DNA from: SVQP01 sp045594705
GTDB lineage: Bacteria > Bacillota > Clostridia > Oscillospirales > CAG-272
Direction of reading: 5' to 3'
Length of the DNA stretch: 31,044 nucleotides
Assembly: GCA_045594705.1 (NCBI GenBank)
Contig: JAZNZB010000007.1
Coordinates: forward strand, 1 to 31,044
Below, in pieces: positions 22,680 through 30,780 of the stretch; positions within the stretch are counted from its first letter, which is position 1; every line of letters begins with the position of its first letter. Position numbers and translations under genes: made by a program. The notes beneath the pieces are model-generated. The model ran no database searches. It saw nothing but the letters and a program-made list of their open reading frames with translations, and had not been told where the DNA came from.

Positions 22680-24137
22680 TTAAATGATTCTGAAATGGTC
22701 TGCCATGACGCAGCGGCGGAGTCTGGTAAAGCTTCTTGCGGAAGTGATACCTTCACCGGTCGGACCTGCGATGGTGAAGGTGGTGTGACCTTCGCCGCCA
22801 AATCCGATGCCCGCATACGAGGGCGCGTTCTTGACGAAAATGGTGGTCTCAACAGCCTTTGCAAATCTGGAAAGGTTGTCGATGTTCTTGGAGTGCATGT
22901 GAGCCGTGTGACGGTTGCCATGCTCTGCCTTGACCGCCAGATCAATAGCTTCGTCGATGTTCTTGACGCGAACGATGCCGAGGATGGGCATCATCAGCTC
23001 TTCCTGTACGAAGGGATGATCGAATTCGACCTCTGCGATGGCGCAGCGGATCTCGGGACCGACGTTGATACCGATCTTAGCGAGGATGACGCGAGCGTCA
23101 CGGCCTACGCAGTCACGGTTGACCGAGAGGGTGGTCTTACCGGTCTTGGGATTTGTCTTTTCGTCAAGCACGACCTTGACAAGCGCGTCGGCCTGTGCAC
23201 GGGTCAGCTTGTAGCATCCGTTCTTGAGCATGCCTGCGATCAGTCTGTCTGCGACGTTGTCGAAGACGAAAACTTCCTTTTCGGCGATGCAGGGAAGGTT
23301 GTTGTCAAAGGTGCAGCCGTCGATGATATCCTTGGCTGCCTTTTCGATGTCGGCGGTGTCGTCAACGATAACAGGGGGGTTACCCGCACCTGCGCCGATT
23401 GCCTTCTTGCCCGAAGCAAGCACAGCCTTGACAACGCCGGGGCCGCCGGTGCAGACCAGCAGACGGATCGCGGGATGCTTATACATCACGTTTGCGGTGT
23501 CAAGCGTGGGCTTCTTGACAGAAGCAACCAGGATCTCGGGGCCGCCTGCAGCGTGTACTGCGCGATTGACCAGGTCAACTGCGTAGTTCGAGGTTGCAAT
23601 GGCACCGGGGTGGGGGTTGAATACGACGCCGTTACCTGCGGCGATCATACCCATGGAGTTACAGATGACGGTTTCGGAGGGGTTGGTGGAGGGGGTGATC
23701 GCACCGACAACTCCGAAGGGTGCACGTTCTGTCAGGGTCAGGCCGCAGTCACCGGTCTTTGCCTCGGCAACGATGTCCTCGGTACCGGGGGTCTTATCGG
23801 CAACCAGAATGTGCTTTGCGACCTTATGCTCCACGCGACCCATCTTGGTCTCGGCAACGCCGAGAGCCGCCATGGCGGGAGCTTCAGCGCGAGTGTACTC
23901 GCGGATGGTTGTAATCAGTTTTTCTCTTTGCGCAACGCTCATGGCACGAATGGCCTTGTAGCCTGCTTCAGCAGCGGCAATCGCTTCTTCCATGGTGTCA
24001 AAGACGCCAATCAGTCGTCTGCCGTGATACTGGGTGCTGTCCCATTCCTTATCGGAGCTTTGAGCGGGGGACTGCACCTGCGCCAGTACCTTGGATACTA
24101 CCTCGGCAATTTGCGCTTCGGTCCAGTTAATAGCCAC
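22680..24137 (-). CDS. pduP: CoA-acylating propionaldehyde dehydrogenase, PduP type
   Basis: Translation starts at GTG (24137) after AAAGGAGAG. The 485-residue protein is an aldehyde/CoA-dependent dehydrogenase: NAD-binding region LVCTGGPGVV near residue 229, and catalytic Cys283 in FDNNLPCIAEKEVF. It converts propionaldehyde, NAD+ and CoA to propionyl-CoA and NADH in the organelle lumen. Residues 1-19 (NWTEAQIAEVVSKVLAQV) form an amphipathic encapsulation helix, followed by a short polar linker. Its NADH is recycled by the alcohol dehydrogenase gene that follows directly and possibly by PduS/PduT. Confidence 0.95.
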   Translation of the reverse strand: MAINWTEAQIAEVVSKVLAQVQSPAQSSDKEWDSTQYHGRRLIGVFDTMEEAIAAAEAGYKAIRAMSVAQREKLITTIREYTRAEAPAMAALGVAETKMGRVEHKVAKHILVADKTPGTEDIVAEAKTGDCGLTLTERAPFGVVGAITPSTNPSETVICNSMGMIAAGNGVVFNPHPGAIATSNYAVDLVNRAVHAAGGPEILVASVKKPTLDTANVMYKHPAIRLLVCTGGPGVVKAVLASGKKAIGAGAGNPPVIVDDTADIEKAAKDIIDGCTFDNNLPCIAEKEVFVFDNVADRLIAGMLKNGCYKLTRAQADALVKVVLDEKTNPKTGKTTLSVNRDCVGRDARVILAKIGINVGPEIRCAIAEVEFDHPFVQEELMMPILGIVRVKNIDEAIDLAVKAEHGNRHTAHMHSKNIDNLSRFAKAVETTIFVKNAPSYAGIGFGGEGHTTFTIAGPTGEGITSARSFTRLRRCVMADHFRII

Positions 24138-24180
24138 CGTTCTTACTCTCCTTTCGGTAAATTCTTCGTTCCGGGAAGAA

Positions 24181-24987
24181 TTACTTACCCAGAGAAGCGA
24201 GAACCTTCTTGGTGATCTCAGCGACCAGAGCAGCGTCAGCGCAATCGGATGCGCCCTTTACGTTGTCCTTGCAGCGGCAGTTAGCGGTGCCGAGGTTCTT
24301 GCACTTCTGGCAGCCGGGGTGCTTGCCGGGCAGACCCATCTTCTTACGCAGCTCCATGAGTCTCTCGAGCTCCTCGCAGGAGATCTCGTCGATGCGGCTG
24401 TTTGCGCCTGCACCGATCTGGCGAGCGTACAGGTTGATCTTTGCGTTGAACTCAACCTCTTCCATGGTGAAGCAAGCGCGCAGCAGAGTGTTACCAACGG
24501 TCAGAGCACCGTGGTTCTTGAGCAGGAATGCGTCGTGCTTCTGGATGTAGGGCATCAGGGAGTCCGGAATCTCCATGGTGGAGGGCATACCGTAGTCACA
24601 GGTAGGAACGTTACCGATGGTCAGAATAGCCTCGGGCAGGATGTACTGGTCAAGCTCTACGCCTGCAACCGTGAAAGCGGTTGCCACAGGGGGGTGAGCG
24701 TGAACAACTGCGTTAACGTCGGGTCTTTCCTTGTAGACTCTCATGTGCATCTTGATCTCGGAGGAGGGGTTGAGTCTGCCGTCGATCTTGTTGCCGTCAC
24801 CATCGATACGGATGATCATGTCGGGAGTCATGTAGCCCTTGGATACGCCGGTGGGAGTGCAGTAGTACTCATTGGGGCCTACCTTGACGGAGATGTTACC
24901 GTCGTTTGCTGCTACGAAACCGTGATCGTAAATTCTCTTACCGATGTCGCAGATTTCTTTTTTGATTTCAAAAGGTGATTGAGCCAT
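24181..24987 (-). CDS. fucA: Class II aldolase (L-fuculose/rhamnulose-phosphate type) with Cys-rich linker and C-terminal encapsulation helix
   Basis: Residues 1-215 are a class II aldolase: NDGNISVKV phosphate site, SSEIKMHMRVY with the catalytic glutamate, VVHAHPPVATAF and LLKNHGALTVG with zinc-binding histidines. It would cleave a deoxyhexulose 1-phosphate to dihydroxyacetone phosphate and lactaldehyde, the precursor of 1,2-propanediol. The C-terminus is unusual: a linker with Cys226, 229, 237 and 239 (CQKC and CRC), then an amphipathic helix (DAALVAEITKKVLASLGK) typical of an encapsulation peptide. This places lactaldehyde formation inside or at the organelle and puts the operon with glycyl radical BMC loci of the fucose/rhamnose class. 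Substrate preference cannot be settled by sight. Confidence 0.9.
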   Translation of the reverse strand: MAQSPFEIKKEICDIGKRIYDHGFVAANDGNISVKVGPNEYYCTPTGVSKGYMTPDMIIRIDGDGNKIDGRLNPSSEIKMHMRVYKERPDVNAVVHAHPPVATAFTVAGVELDQYILPEAILTIGNVPTCDYGMPSTMEIPDSLMPYIQKHDAFLLKNHGALTVGNTLLRACFTMEEVEFNAKINLYARQIGAGANSRIDEISCEELERLMELRKKMGLPGKHPGCQKCKNLGTANCRCKDNVKGASDCADAALVAEITKKVLASLGK

Positions 24988-25028
24988 AGTTTTTTGTATC
25001 CTTTCAATAAATTTATTCTATGTTGTGG

Positions 25029-25050
25029 CAGCGACACGCGAACGTCGCTG
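25029..25050. other. Hairpin between ackA and the aldolase gene
   Basis: CAGCGAC (25029-25035) pairs with GTCGCTG (25044-25050) around an eight-base loop, with no T-run. It lies in the 85-base gap and could stabilise or attenuate the message between the first two genes. Confidence 0.4.
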
Positions 25051-25072
25051 CGGGGATTCTGTTTTTCGTGTC

Positions 25073-26266
25073 TTACTTGACTAAAGCCTCGGTGTCCTTT
25101 GCGATCATGAACTCCTCGTCGGTGGGGATGACCAGCACCTTGGTCTTGGAGCCCTTTGCGGAGATCTCGCAGTTCTGTCCGCGCGGGAAATTCTTGTTGG
25201 CGTCTACGTCAAATTCAACGCCCAGATACTCCATGTCGGTAGCGATACGCTTTCTGATGCGGAAATCGTTCTCGCCCATGCCTGCGGTGAAGACGATGAC
25301 GTCCACGCCGTTCATGACTGCTGCGTAGGAGCCGATGATCTTCTTTGCGCTGTGTGCCAGCACGTCAAGTGCGAGCTGCGAGCGATGGTCGCCGGCCTCG
25401 GCTGCATCCCAGACGTAGCGTGCGTCGTTGGAAACACCGGAAATACCAAGCAGACCGGACTTCTTGTTGAGCGCGTCGTTGACTTCCTTTACGCTCATGC
25501 CGGAGTTGGTGCAGATGTACTCGATGATCGAGGGGTCGATGGTACCGCAGCGGGTGCCCATAGGCAGGCCTTCCTGGGGAGTGAAGCCCATGGAGGTGTC
25601 AACTGCCTTGCCGTACTTGACGGCGGAGATGGAAGAGCCGGAGCCGATGTGGCAGGTCACGATCTTGAGCTCTTCGATCGGCTTACCCATGAACTTGGCA
25701 GCCTCAGCTGCAACGTAGCGGTGGGAGGTGCCGTGGAAGCCGTAGCGGCGAACGCCGTACTTCTCATACCACTCGTAGGGCAGAGCGTAGATGTACGCCT
25801 TTTCCTCGACCGTGCTGTAGAACGAGGTGTCGAATACGCCGACCATGGGAACGCCGGGCATCAGAGCCTTACATGCGTTGACTCCCTTGATGGCGGGAGG
25901 TCCGTGCAGAGGGTTGATCGGGATGATGGACTCGATGTAGTTCATCTCCTCGTCCTCCAAGATGCAGGACTGCTTGATTTTGCCGCCGTGTGCAAAACGG
26001 TGGCCGACTGCGTTGATCTCGCTGACGTCTGCGATGACGCCCCATTCGGCGTCGGTCAGCAGCTTGAGCACCAGAGCAATGGCTTCGTTATGAGTGGGCA
26101 TGGGGTAGTCCGCCTCATACGTTTCCTTGCCGGGACGCTTGTGCGTGATCGCGCCGCTCAGACCGATCTTTTCGCAAAGACCTTTGGCGAGAACCTTGTG
26201 CTCGTCCATATCAAAAAGCTGATACTTGAGCGACGAGCTTCCGGCGTTAACGACCAGAATCTTCAT
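25073..26266 (-). CDS. ackA: Acetate kinase family (acetate/propionate kinase), first gene of the BMC operon
   Basis: The start at 26266 follows GAGGAGGAAC; a 12-codon upstream extension would begin before that site and next to the promoter. The 397-residue protein has the acetate kinase signatures MKILVVNAGSSSLKYQLFD, VGVFDTSFYST, ATP-site HIGSGSSIS, MGTRCGTIDP and FTAGMGEN. It makes acetate or propionate plus ATP from the acyl-phosphate. As the first gene of the operon, with PduL encoded downstream, it likely completes propionyl-CoA to propionate conversion (the PduW role) but may also be the cell's general acetate kinase. No pta is visible next to it, which favours the BMC role. Confidence 0.95.
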   Translation of the reverse strand: MKILVVNAGSSSLKYQLFDMDEHKVLAKGLCEKIGLSGAITHKRPGKETYEADYPMPTHNEAIALVLKLLTDAEWGVIADVSEINAVGHRFAHGGKIKQSCILEDEEMNYIESIIPINPLHGPPAIKGVNACKALMPGVPMVGVFDTSFYSTVEEKAYIYALPYEWYEKYGVRRYGFHGTSHRYVAAEAAKFMGKPIEELKIVTCHIGSGSSISAVKYGKAVDTSMGFTPQEGLPMGTRCGTIDPSIIEYICTNSGMSVKEVNDALNKKSGLLGISGVSNDARYVWDAAEAGDHRSQLALDVLAHSAKKIIGSYAAVMNGVDVIVFTAGMGENDFRIRKRIATDMEYLGVEFDVDANKNFPRGQNCEISAKGSKTKVLVIPTDEEFMIAKDTEALVK

Positions 26267-26307
26267 AGATGTTCCTCCTCGGATGAAATAAATCTTATTC
26301 AAGATAT

Positions 26308-26336
26308 ATTATATCAAAGATAGCAGAATATTGCAA
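26308..26336 (-). promoter_or_regulatory. Promoter of the BMC operon
   Basis: On the minus strand, -35 TTGCAA (26336-26331), a 17-base spacer and -10 TATAAT (26313-26308), 42 bases before the ackA start. The -35 box sits in the centre of a 12-bp palindrome ATATTGCAATAT (26328-26339), a likely repressor site. Confidence 0.8.
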
Positions 26337-26407
26337 TATGTACGGAAAAACTTTTGTATCCGAAATTTTCATAAAATTTATCCGTCATTTTTATGTAAAA
26401 TTACCAC

Positions 26408-26423
26408 TGACAAAAATTTGTCA
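26408..26423. promoter_or_regulatory. Candidate operator in the ackA-nagA divergent region
   Basis: TGACAAA (26408-26414) and TTTGTCA (26417-26423) form a perfect inverted repeat with a two-base spacer, about 72 bases upstream of the BMC -35 box. A second palindrome GTTAAAATTTTAAC lies at 26484-26497. The rest of the roughly 450-base gap is AT-rich with no gene. Confidence 0.45.
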
Positions 26424-26649
26424 AAAAATTCCGCAAAATTGAAGAAATTCTCTACATTTAATTATATAATTCCAAACGGTCCGGTTAAAATTTTAACAAC
26501 GAAATGACAAAAAAATAACAATGGGAAGATTGTGAAAATCTTGTCAGGTACGACAATTGTTGGGCATTCCGCCTAAAGGGAATGTCGCATGCTTCTTTAC
26601 GGCAGGACTGACAGGAAAAATTACTTTTTGGGAATTTGCGCAATCCCTC

Positions 26650-26678
26650 TTGTAAATTGAGAAAAACTTTGCTATAAT
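26650..26678 (+). promoter_or_regulatory. nagA: Promoter of nagA
   Basis: TTGTAA (26650-26655), a 17-base spacer and TATAAT (26673-26678). It rules out starts for nagA before about 26685. Confidence 0.8.
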
Positions 26679-26718
26679 GATCATGGAATATTATGTATGG
26701 CGCAAGGAGGTATTTGCT

Positions 26719-27861
26719 GTGAATCTGTTTTTTAAGAACGTAAACGTATATCACAGCGGCAGTATGCGCTTTTTGCCCGGAGCGGTATACGTCGAGGACG
26801 GCTTGATTCGCGGTGTGTATACCGCGGATGGTGCAATGCCCGATACAGGGGCTGCGACCGTGGTGGACGGACAGGGCATGTACCTTGCTCCCGGCCTTGT
26901 GGATATGCATACCCACGGCATCGTGGGCGGGGATTTTATCACGGCTGACGAGGCAAAGCTTGCCGAAATGGCGAGCGCGTATCTGCGCGGCGGCGTGACC
27001 AGCGTGATGCCTACGTTAGCGTCTGCGACTGTGTCCGACATGCGGGCGGCCATTGCGCGCATCAACGCTGCCGACGACTGCGGCGTGTTTTGCGGTGTGC
27101 ATTTTGAGGGACGCTATCTCAATCCCGCCAAGCGCGGTGCGCATGCGCCCGGGTTGCTCTCGGGGCTGGATCCCGACGAGCTGGAGGGATTGATCTGCAA
27201 CGTTTGCGGCGCTATACACGTCAGTGCCGCGTTTGAACTGGACGAGGACGGTGCGTTTGCCGCGCGTGCGCTTTCCAAGGGCGCTACGCTGGGCCTTGCG
27301 CACACGACCGCGACCTACGCGCAGGCAAAGCAAGCGATTGCGCGCGGCGTGCGCAGCTTTACGCATCTGTTCAACGCCATGCCGCCCCTGCATCACCGTG
27401 ACGGCGGTGCGGTTTGCGCTGCGTTTGACTCTGACGCTTATGCCGAGCTGATCGTGGACGGCGTGCACGTCTCGCCCGAGATGGTTGCGCTGGCGTACAG
27501 AAATAAAAAAGAGCAGCTGGTGCTGATCACCGACTCGATGGAGGCGACCGACTGCGCGGACGGCGAATACAGCATTGCGGGCATGCCCGTGACCGTCAAG
27601 GACGGCAAGGCTGTAACGCACGACGGCGCGATTGCGGGCAGCACGCTGCATCTGATGGACGGCGTCAAAAATCTTGCAAGCTTTGCGGGAATTCCGTTTG
27701 AAAAGGCACTTTACGCTGCAACCATGGCACCTGCCAAGTCTCTTGGCATCGACGGCAAGGTTGGCGAGATTGCAGCGGGCAAGCATGCGGATCTTTTGCT
27801 GCTTGACTCGGATTATCGCATTTGCCGCGTGTACAAAAGCGGGGCGGAGGTCTTGCTGTGA
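26719..27861 (+). CDS. nagA: N-acetylglucosamine-6-phosphate deacetylase
   Basis: Translation starts at GTG (26719), eight bases after AAGGAGG; earlier in-frame ATGs fall inside the promoter. The 380-residue amidohydrolase has the metal site LVDMHTHG near residue 63, the metal-ligand glutamate in VHFEGRYLNPAKRGAH, and the substrate motif THLFNAMPPLHHRDGG. It also has VDGVHVSPEM and the catalytic aspartate in LITDSMEATDCADG. It removes acetate from GlcNAc-6-phosphate so that NagB can act on glucosamine-6-phosphate. The usual EGPF segment reads EGRY here, a small deviation. nagB is not adjacent. The next gene overlaps its stop by four bases. Confidence 0.95.
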   Translation: MNLFFKNVNVYHSGSMRFLPGAVYVEDGLIRGVYTADGAMPDTGAATVVDGQGMYLAPGLVDMHTHGIVGGDFITADEAKLAEMASAYLRGGVTSVMPTLASATVSDMRAAIARINAADDCGVFCGVHFEGRYLNPAKRGAHAPGLLSGLDPDELEGLICNVCGAIHVSAAFELDEDGAFAARALSKGATLGLAHTTATYAQAKQAIARGVRSFTHLFNAMPPLHHRDGGAVCAAFDSDAYAELIVDGVHVSPEMVALAYRNKKEQLVLITDSMEATDCADGEYSIAGMPVTVKDGKAVTHDGAIAGSTLHLMDGVKNLASFAGIPFEKALYAATMAPAKSLGIDGKVGEIAAGKHADLLLLDSDYRICRVYKSGAEVLL

Positions 27862-28688
27862 GACCGAACGATCGAGACCTTTCAGTGAGACTTCGGGAGT
27901 GCAAGATACAGGCGAGAGCGTTGCTTGATACGGGGAACAATCGACTGTGGTTGATCCTTGCGATCGGTCTTTGGCTGGCGACGGCAGGGTTGATCTATAT
28001 GCTGGGCGGATGCCTTGTATATGCAGCGGATGATTCGGTGTTTACCGAGCAGCCGAGCGTGCTTGCCAACGTCATGGTGATCGCTTCTTATGCCTTGATG
28101 CTGCTGCTTGCGATTTTCGTTCTGCTGCCCATGGGTGGCGGTGTTACAAACGTGGCCAAGCGTATTTATGAAAAAAAGCCGATCGAGGGCAAGGATCTGT
28201 TCTTTGCGTTTGGATCGGTAAAGCAATACGGACTTTGCCTGAAAACCGGGATATATGCATTTGCGTGGCCGGTCATGATCGCTCTTACGGTCGTGCTGAC
28301 AAGCCTGGTTGCGGGATCTCTGCTATATGAGAGTATGTTGGCTTCCGGTGCAATAATTGTCGTGTCGGATCTTGCCTGGATCGGCATGCTGTTATTAGGA
28401 CCCGCGCTTGGATTTCTGGTGCTTTTCATCAGTAAGAGCGCGTTTGTCGGCGGAGTGCTTTTGGCGAGAGGAGAGCCCTTTTGCAGGATGAAAAAGAGCA
28501 TGCGTCACCTTTGTCGGGGCAGAGATGCTGCGATACTTGGCTATCGGATGAGCTTTGCGGGCTGGGCGGCTCTTGCCGTGGTCACTGTGTTAGCCAGTGC
28601 CGTGATTGATACGATCCCGTACCTGCTTTTGTGTAATCAATTCGTCTGTGACGCTTTGATTTCCGAGAAAAAACAAAATGATAATTAA
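27858..28688 (+). CDS. Uncharacterised multi-pass membrane protein
   Basis: The GTG at 27858 overlaps the nagA TGA (GTGA) and follows GGAGG by seven bases, so it is likely translationally coupled to nagA. The 276-residue protein has about five hydrophobic segments: around WLILAIGLWLATAGLIYMLG, VIASYALMLLLAIFVLLPM, TGIYAFAWPVMIALTVVLTS, AWIGMLLLGPALGFLVLFIS and WAALAVVTVLASAVIDTIPY. No catalytic motif or transporter signature stands out. It looks like a clostridial DUF975-like integral membrane protein in general shape, but I cannot assign it. A link to amino-sugar metabolism is suggested only by the overlap. Confidence 0.75.
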   Translation: MRPNDRDLSVRLRECKIQARALLDTGNNRLWLILAIGLWLATAGLIYMLGGCLVYAADDSVFTEQPSVLANVMVIASYALMLLLAIFVLLPMGGGVTNVAKRIYEKKPIEGKDLFFAFGSVKQYGLCLKTGIYAFAWPVMIALTVVLTSLVAGSLLYESMLASGAIIVVSDLAWIGMLLLGPALGFLVLFISKSAFVGGVLLARGEPFCRMKKSMRHLCRGRDAAILGYRMSFAGWAALAVVTVLASAVIDTIPYLLLCNQFVCDALISEKKQNDN

Positions 28689-28723
28689 AAAATAAACCAT
28701 AAATTAACAAGAGGACTACTGAC

Positions 28724-30694
28724 ATGAATCAACAGAAACCCAAATTTTATATCACGACCGCGATTGCGTACGCGTCCAAAAAGCCGCACTTTGGCAACAC
28801 CTATGAGATCATCATGACCGACGCTGTTGCACGCTACAAGCGCGAGCGCGGATACGACGTTTTCTTCTGCACCGGCACCGACGAGCACGGTCTGAAGATC
28901 GAGAACTGCGCAAAGGAAGCCGGCATCACTCCCAAGCAATATGTTGACGGAGTAGCAGGCGAGATCAAGGCCATTTTTGACGGTATGGGCGCAAGTTATG
29001 ACCACTTTATCCGCACCACCGACGATTATCACGTAGCAGCCGTTACCAAGATCTTCAAGCGCTTCTACGATCAGGGCGACATTTATAAGGACAACTATGA
29101 GGGCTGGTACTGCACGCCCGACGAGTCTTTCTATCCTGCATCTCAAGTAGTTGATGGCAAATGCCCCGATTGTGGAAGAGAACTGGTCAAAGCGAACGAA
29201 GAAACCTACTACTTCAAAATGAGCAAGTACGCTGACCGTTTGATCAAGCATATCGAGGACAACCCCGAGTTTATCTGGCCCGAGTCCAGAAAGAAGGAAA
29301 TGGTTAATAACTTCCTCAAGGTCGAGGGCGGCCTGCAGGATCTTTGCGTCTCCCGTACCTCCTTTACCTGGGGTGTACCCACCTTCGATCCCAAGCACGT
29401 CATTTACGTGTGGCTGGACGCGCTGACCAACTATATCACCGCCATCGGCTACGATCCCGACAAGTCCTTCGAGGAGCAGAGCGAGCAGTTCAAAAAACTC
29501 TGGCCCTGCGACGTGCACATGATCGGTAAGGACATCCTTCGCTTCCATACTATTTACTGGCCGATCTTCCTGATGGCCCTGGATCTGCCCCTGCCCAAGC
29601 AGGTGTTCGCACATCCTTGGTTCATCGCAGGCATTGAAAAGATGTCCAAGTCGCGCGGCAACGTCATCTATGCAGACAAGCTGGCCGAGCACTTCGGCGT
29701 GGACGGTGTGCGTCACTACGCGCTGGCCGAAATGCCCTTCAATGCTGACGGCACCATCACTTACGATAACGTGATCAAGAGATTCAACACCGACCTTGTC
29801 AACAACCTCGGCAACCTTGTTAAGCGTACGCTCGACATGCAGAAGAAGTACTTTGCAAAGCAGGTAATCGCACCCGCAGAGTACAACGAGACCGATAAGG
29901 ATCTGATTAACACCTGCGTGGAATGCTACAACAAGTATATTTCCTGCATGGATTCCTACCATATTGCAGACGCTGTGGCGGCTGTATTCGACCTGTTTGG
30001 CAGAGCAAATAAATATATTGACGAAACCACGCCCTGGACGCTGGCAAAGGATGAGGCTAATAAGGAAAGACTGGGCACGGTGATGTATAACCTGCTTGAG
30101 GCTATCCGTTGGGGCGCCGTCATGCTGCTGCCCCTGCTGCCCGGTACTGCAAATGAGGTACTCGGCATGCTGAACGCACAGGCTCGCAGCTTTGAGACCA
30201 TCGGTGCGGCAGACAAGTTCTGCGGCATTGTTGCCGGCAGCGAGGTTGCTGATTCCAAGGTGCTGTTTGCAAGAGTGGACGAGGCAAAGAAGCTGGAGGA
30301 GATCGCAAAGGAGCAGGAGGCAGAGGCTGCCAAGAACGCTCCCGCACCTGCAGTGGAAAAGCCCGAGGGCTGTGCACTGATCGGCATTGACGCGTTTATG
30401 AACGTGGAGCTGCGCTCGGCACAGATCCTGTCCTGCGAGAAGGTACCCAAGGCAAAGAAGCTTCTCAAGCTGACCGTGGATCTCGGCTACGAGCAAAGAC
30501 AGGTGGTTTCCGGCATTGCCAAGTGGTACGAGCCGGATGCTCTGATTGGCAAGAAGATCATTCTTGTTGCGAACCTCAAGCCCGCAACGCTTTGCGGCAT
30601 TGAGTCCAACGGCATGATTCTGGCAAGCGGCGAGGAGACCGTCCGTGTCGTCTTCCTTGCAGAGGATACGCCTCTTGGCGAACGCATCAGATAA
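28724..30694 (+). CDS. metG: Methionyl-tRNA synthetase
   Basis: The ATG at 28724 follows AAGAGGA by eight bases. The 656-residue class I synthetase has the HIGH-like box KPHFGNTYE (residues 20-28), the zinc knuckle GKCPDCGREL, and the KMSKS box EKMSKSRGN (Lys306 region). The anticodon-binding helical domain covers about 360-520, and a C-terminal tRNA-binding OB domain covers about 555-656 (AFMNVELRSAQILSCEKVPK, SNGMILASG). Between the last two, a short lysine/glutamate/alanine linker is present. This is the long, dimeric form common in Firmicutes. It charges tRNA-Met and is essential. It lies 35 bases after the membrane protein gene, with no clear promoter, so may be cotranscribed. Confidence 0.97.
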   Translation: MNQQKPKFYITTAIAYASKKPHFGNTYEIIMTDAVARYKRERGYDVFFCTGTDEHGLKIENCAKEAGITPKQYVDGVAGEIKAIFDGMGASYDHFIRTTDDYHVAAVTKIFKRFYDQGDIYKDNYEGWYCTPDESFYPASQVVDGKCPDCGRELVKANEETYYFKMSKYADRLIKHIEDNPEFIWPESRKKEMVNNFLKVEGGLQDLCVSRTSFTWGVPTFDPKHVIYVWLDALTNYITAIGYDPDKSFEEQSEQFKKLWPCDVHMIGKDILRFHTIYWPIFLMALDLPLPKQVFAHPWFIAGIEKMSKSRGNVIYADKLAEHFGVDGVRHYALAEMPFNADGTITYDNVIKRFNTDLVNNLGNLVKRTLDMQKKYFAKQVIAPAEYNETDKDLINTCVECYNKYISCMDSYHIADAVAAVFDLFGRANKYIDETTPWTLAKDEANKERLGTVMYNLLEAIRWGAVMLLPLLPGTANEVLGMLNAQARSFETIGAADKFCGIVAGSEVADSKVLFARVDEAKKLEEIAKEQEAEAAKNAPAPAVEKPEGCALIGIDAFMNVELRSAQILSCEKVPKAKKLLKLTVDLGYEQRQVVSGIAKWYEPDALIGKKIILVANLKPATLCGIESNGMILASGEETVRVVFLAEDTPLGERIR

Positions 30695-30705
30695 GAAATT
30701 GCAAA

Positions 30706-30733
30706 CGGGGCTGCCGCAGACGCGTCAGCCCCG
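30706..30733 (+). terminator. Hairpin after metG
   Basis: CGGGGCTG (30706-30713) pairs with CAGCCCCG (30726-30733) around a 12-base loop, 11 bases after the stop codon. There is no T-run, so it is terminator-like rather than a proven terminator. Confidence 0.6.
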
Positions 30734-30780
30734 AACATCATACGGAAAAGTAAAACAGGATGATAGTTTTGATCAAACTT

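Noticed and set aside
20661..24215. 1184-codon open frame on the plus strand across the shell and dehydrogenase genes
   Set aside because: It is antisense to seven well-identified genes (four shell genes, alcohol dehydrogenase, PduP and the end of the aldolase). It is open only because of their codon bias and gives no recognisable protein.
26485..26916. 143-codon minus-strand open frame over the nagA promoter and start
   Set aside because: It covers the divergent promoter region and is antisense to nagA; no ribosome site.
28685..30496. 603-codon open frame on the minus strand
   Set aside because: It lies antisense within metG, whose motifs and length are complete.
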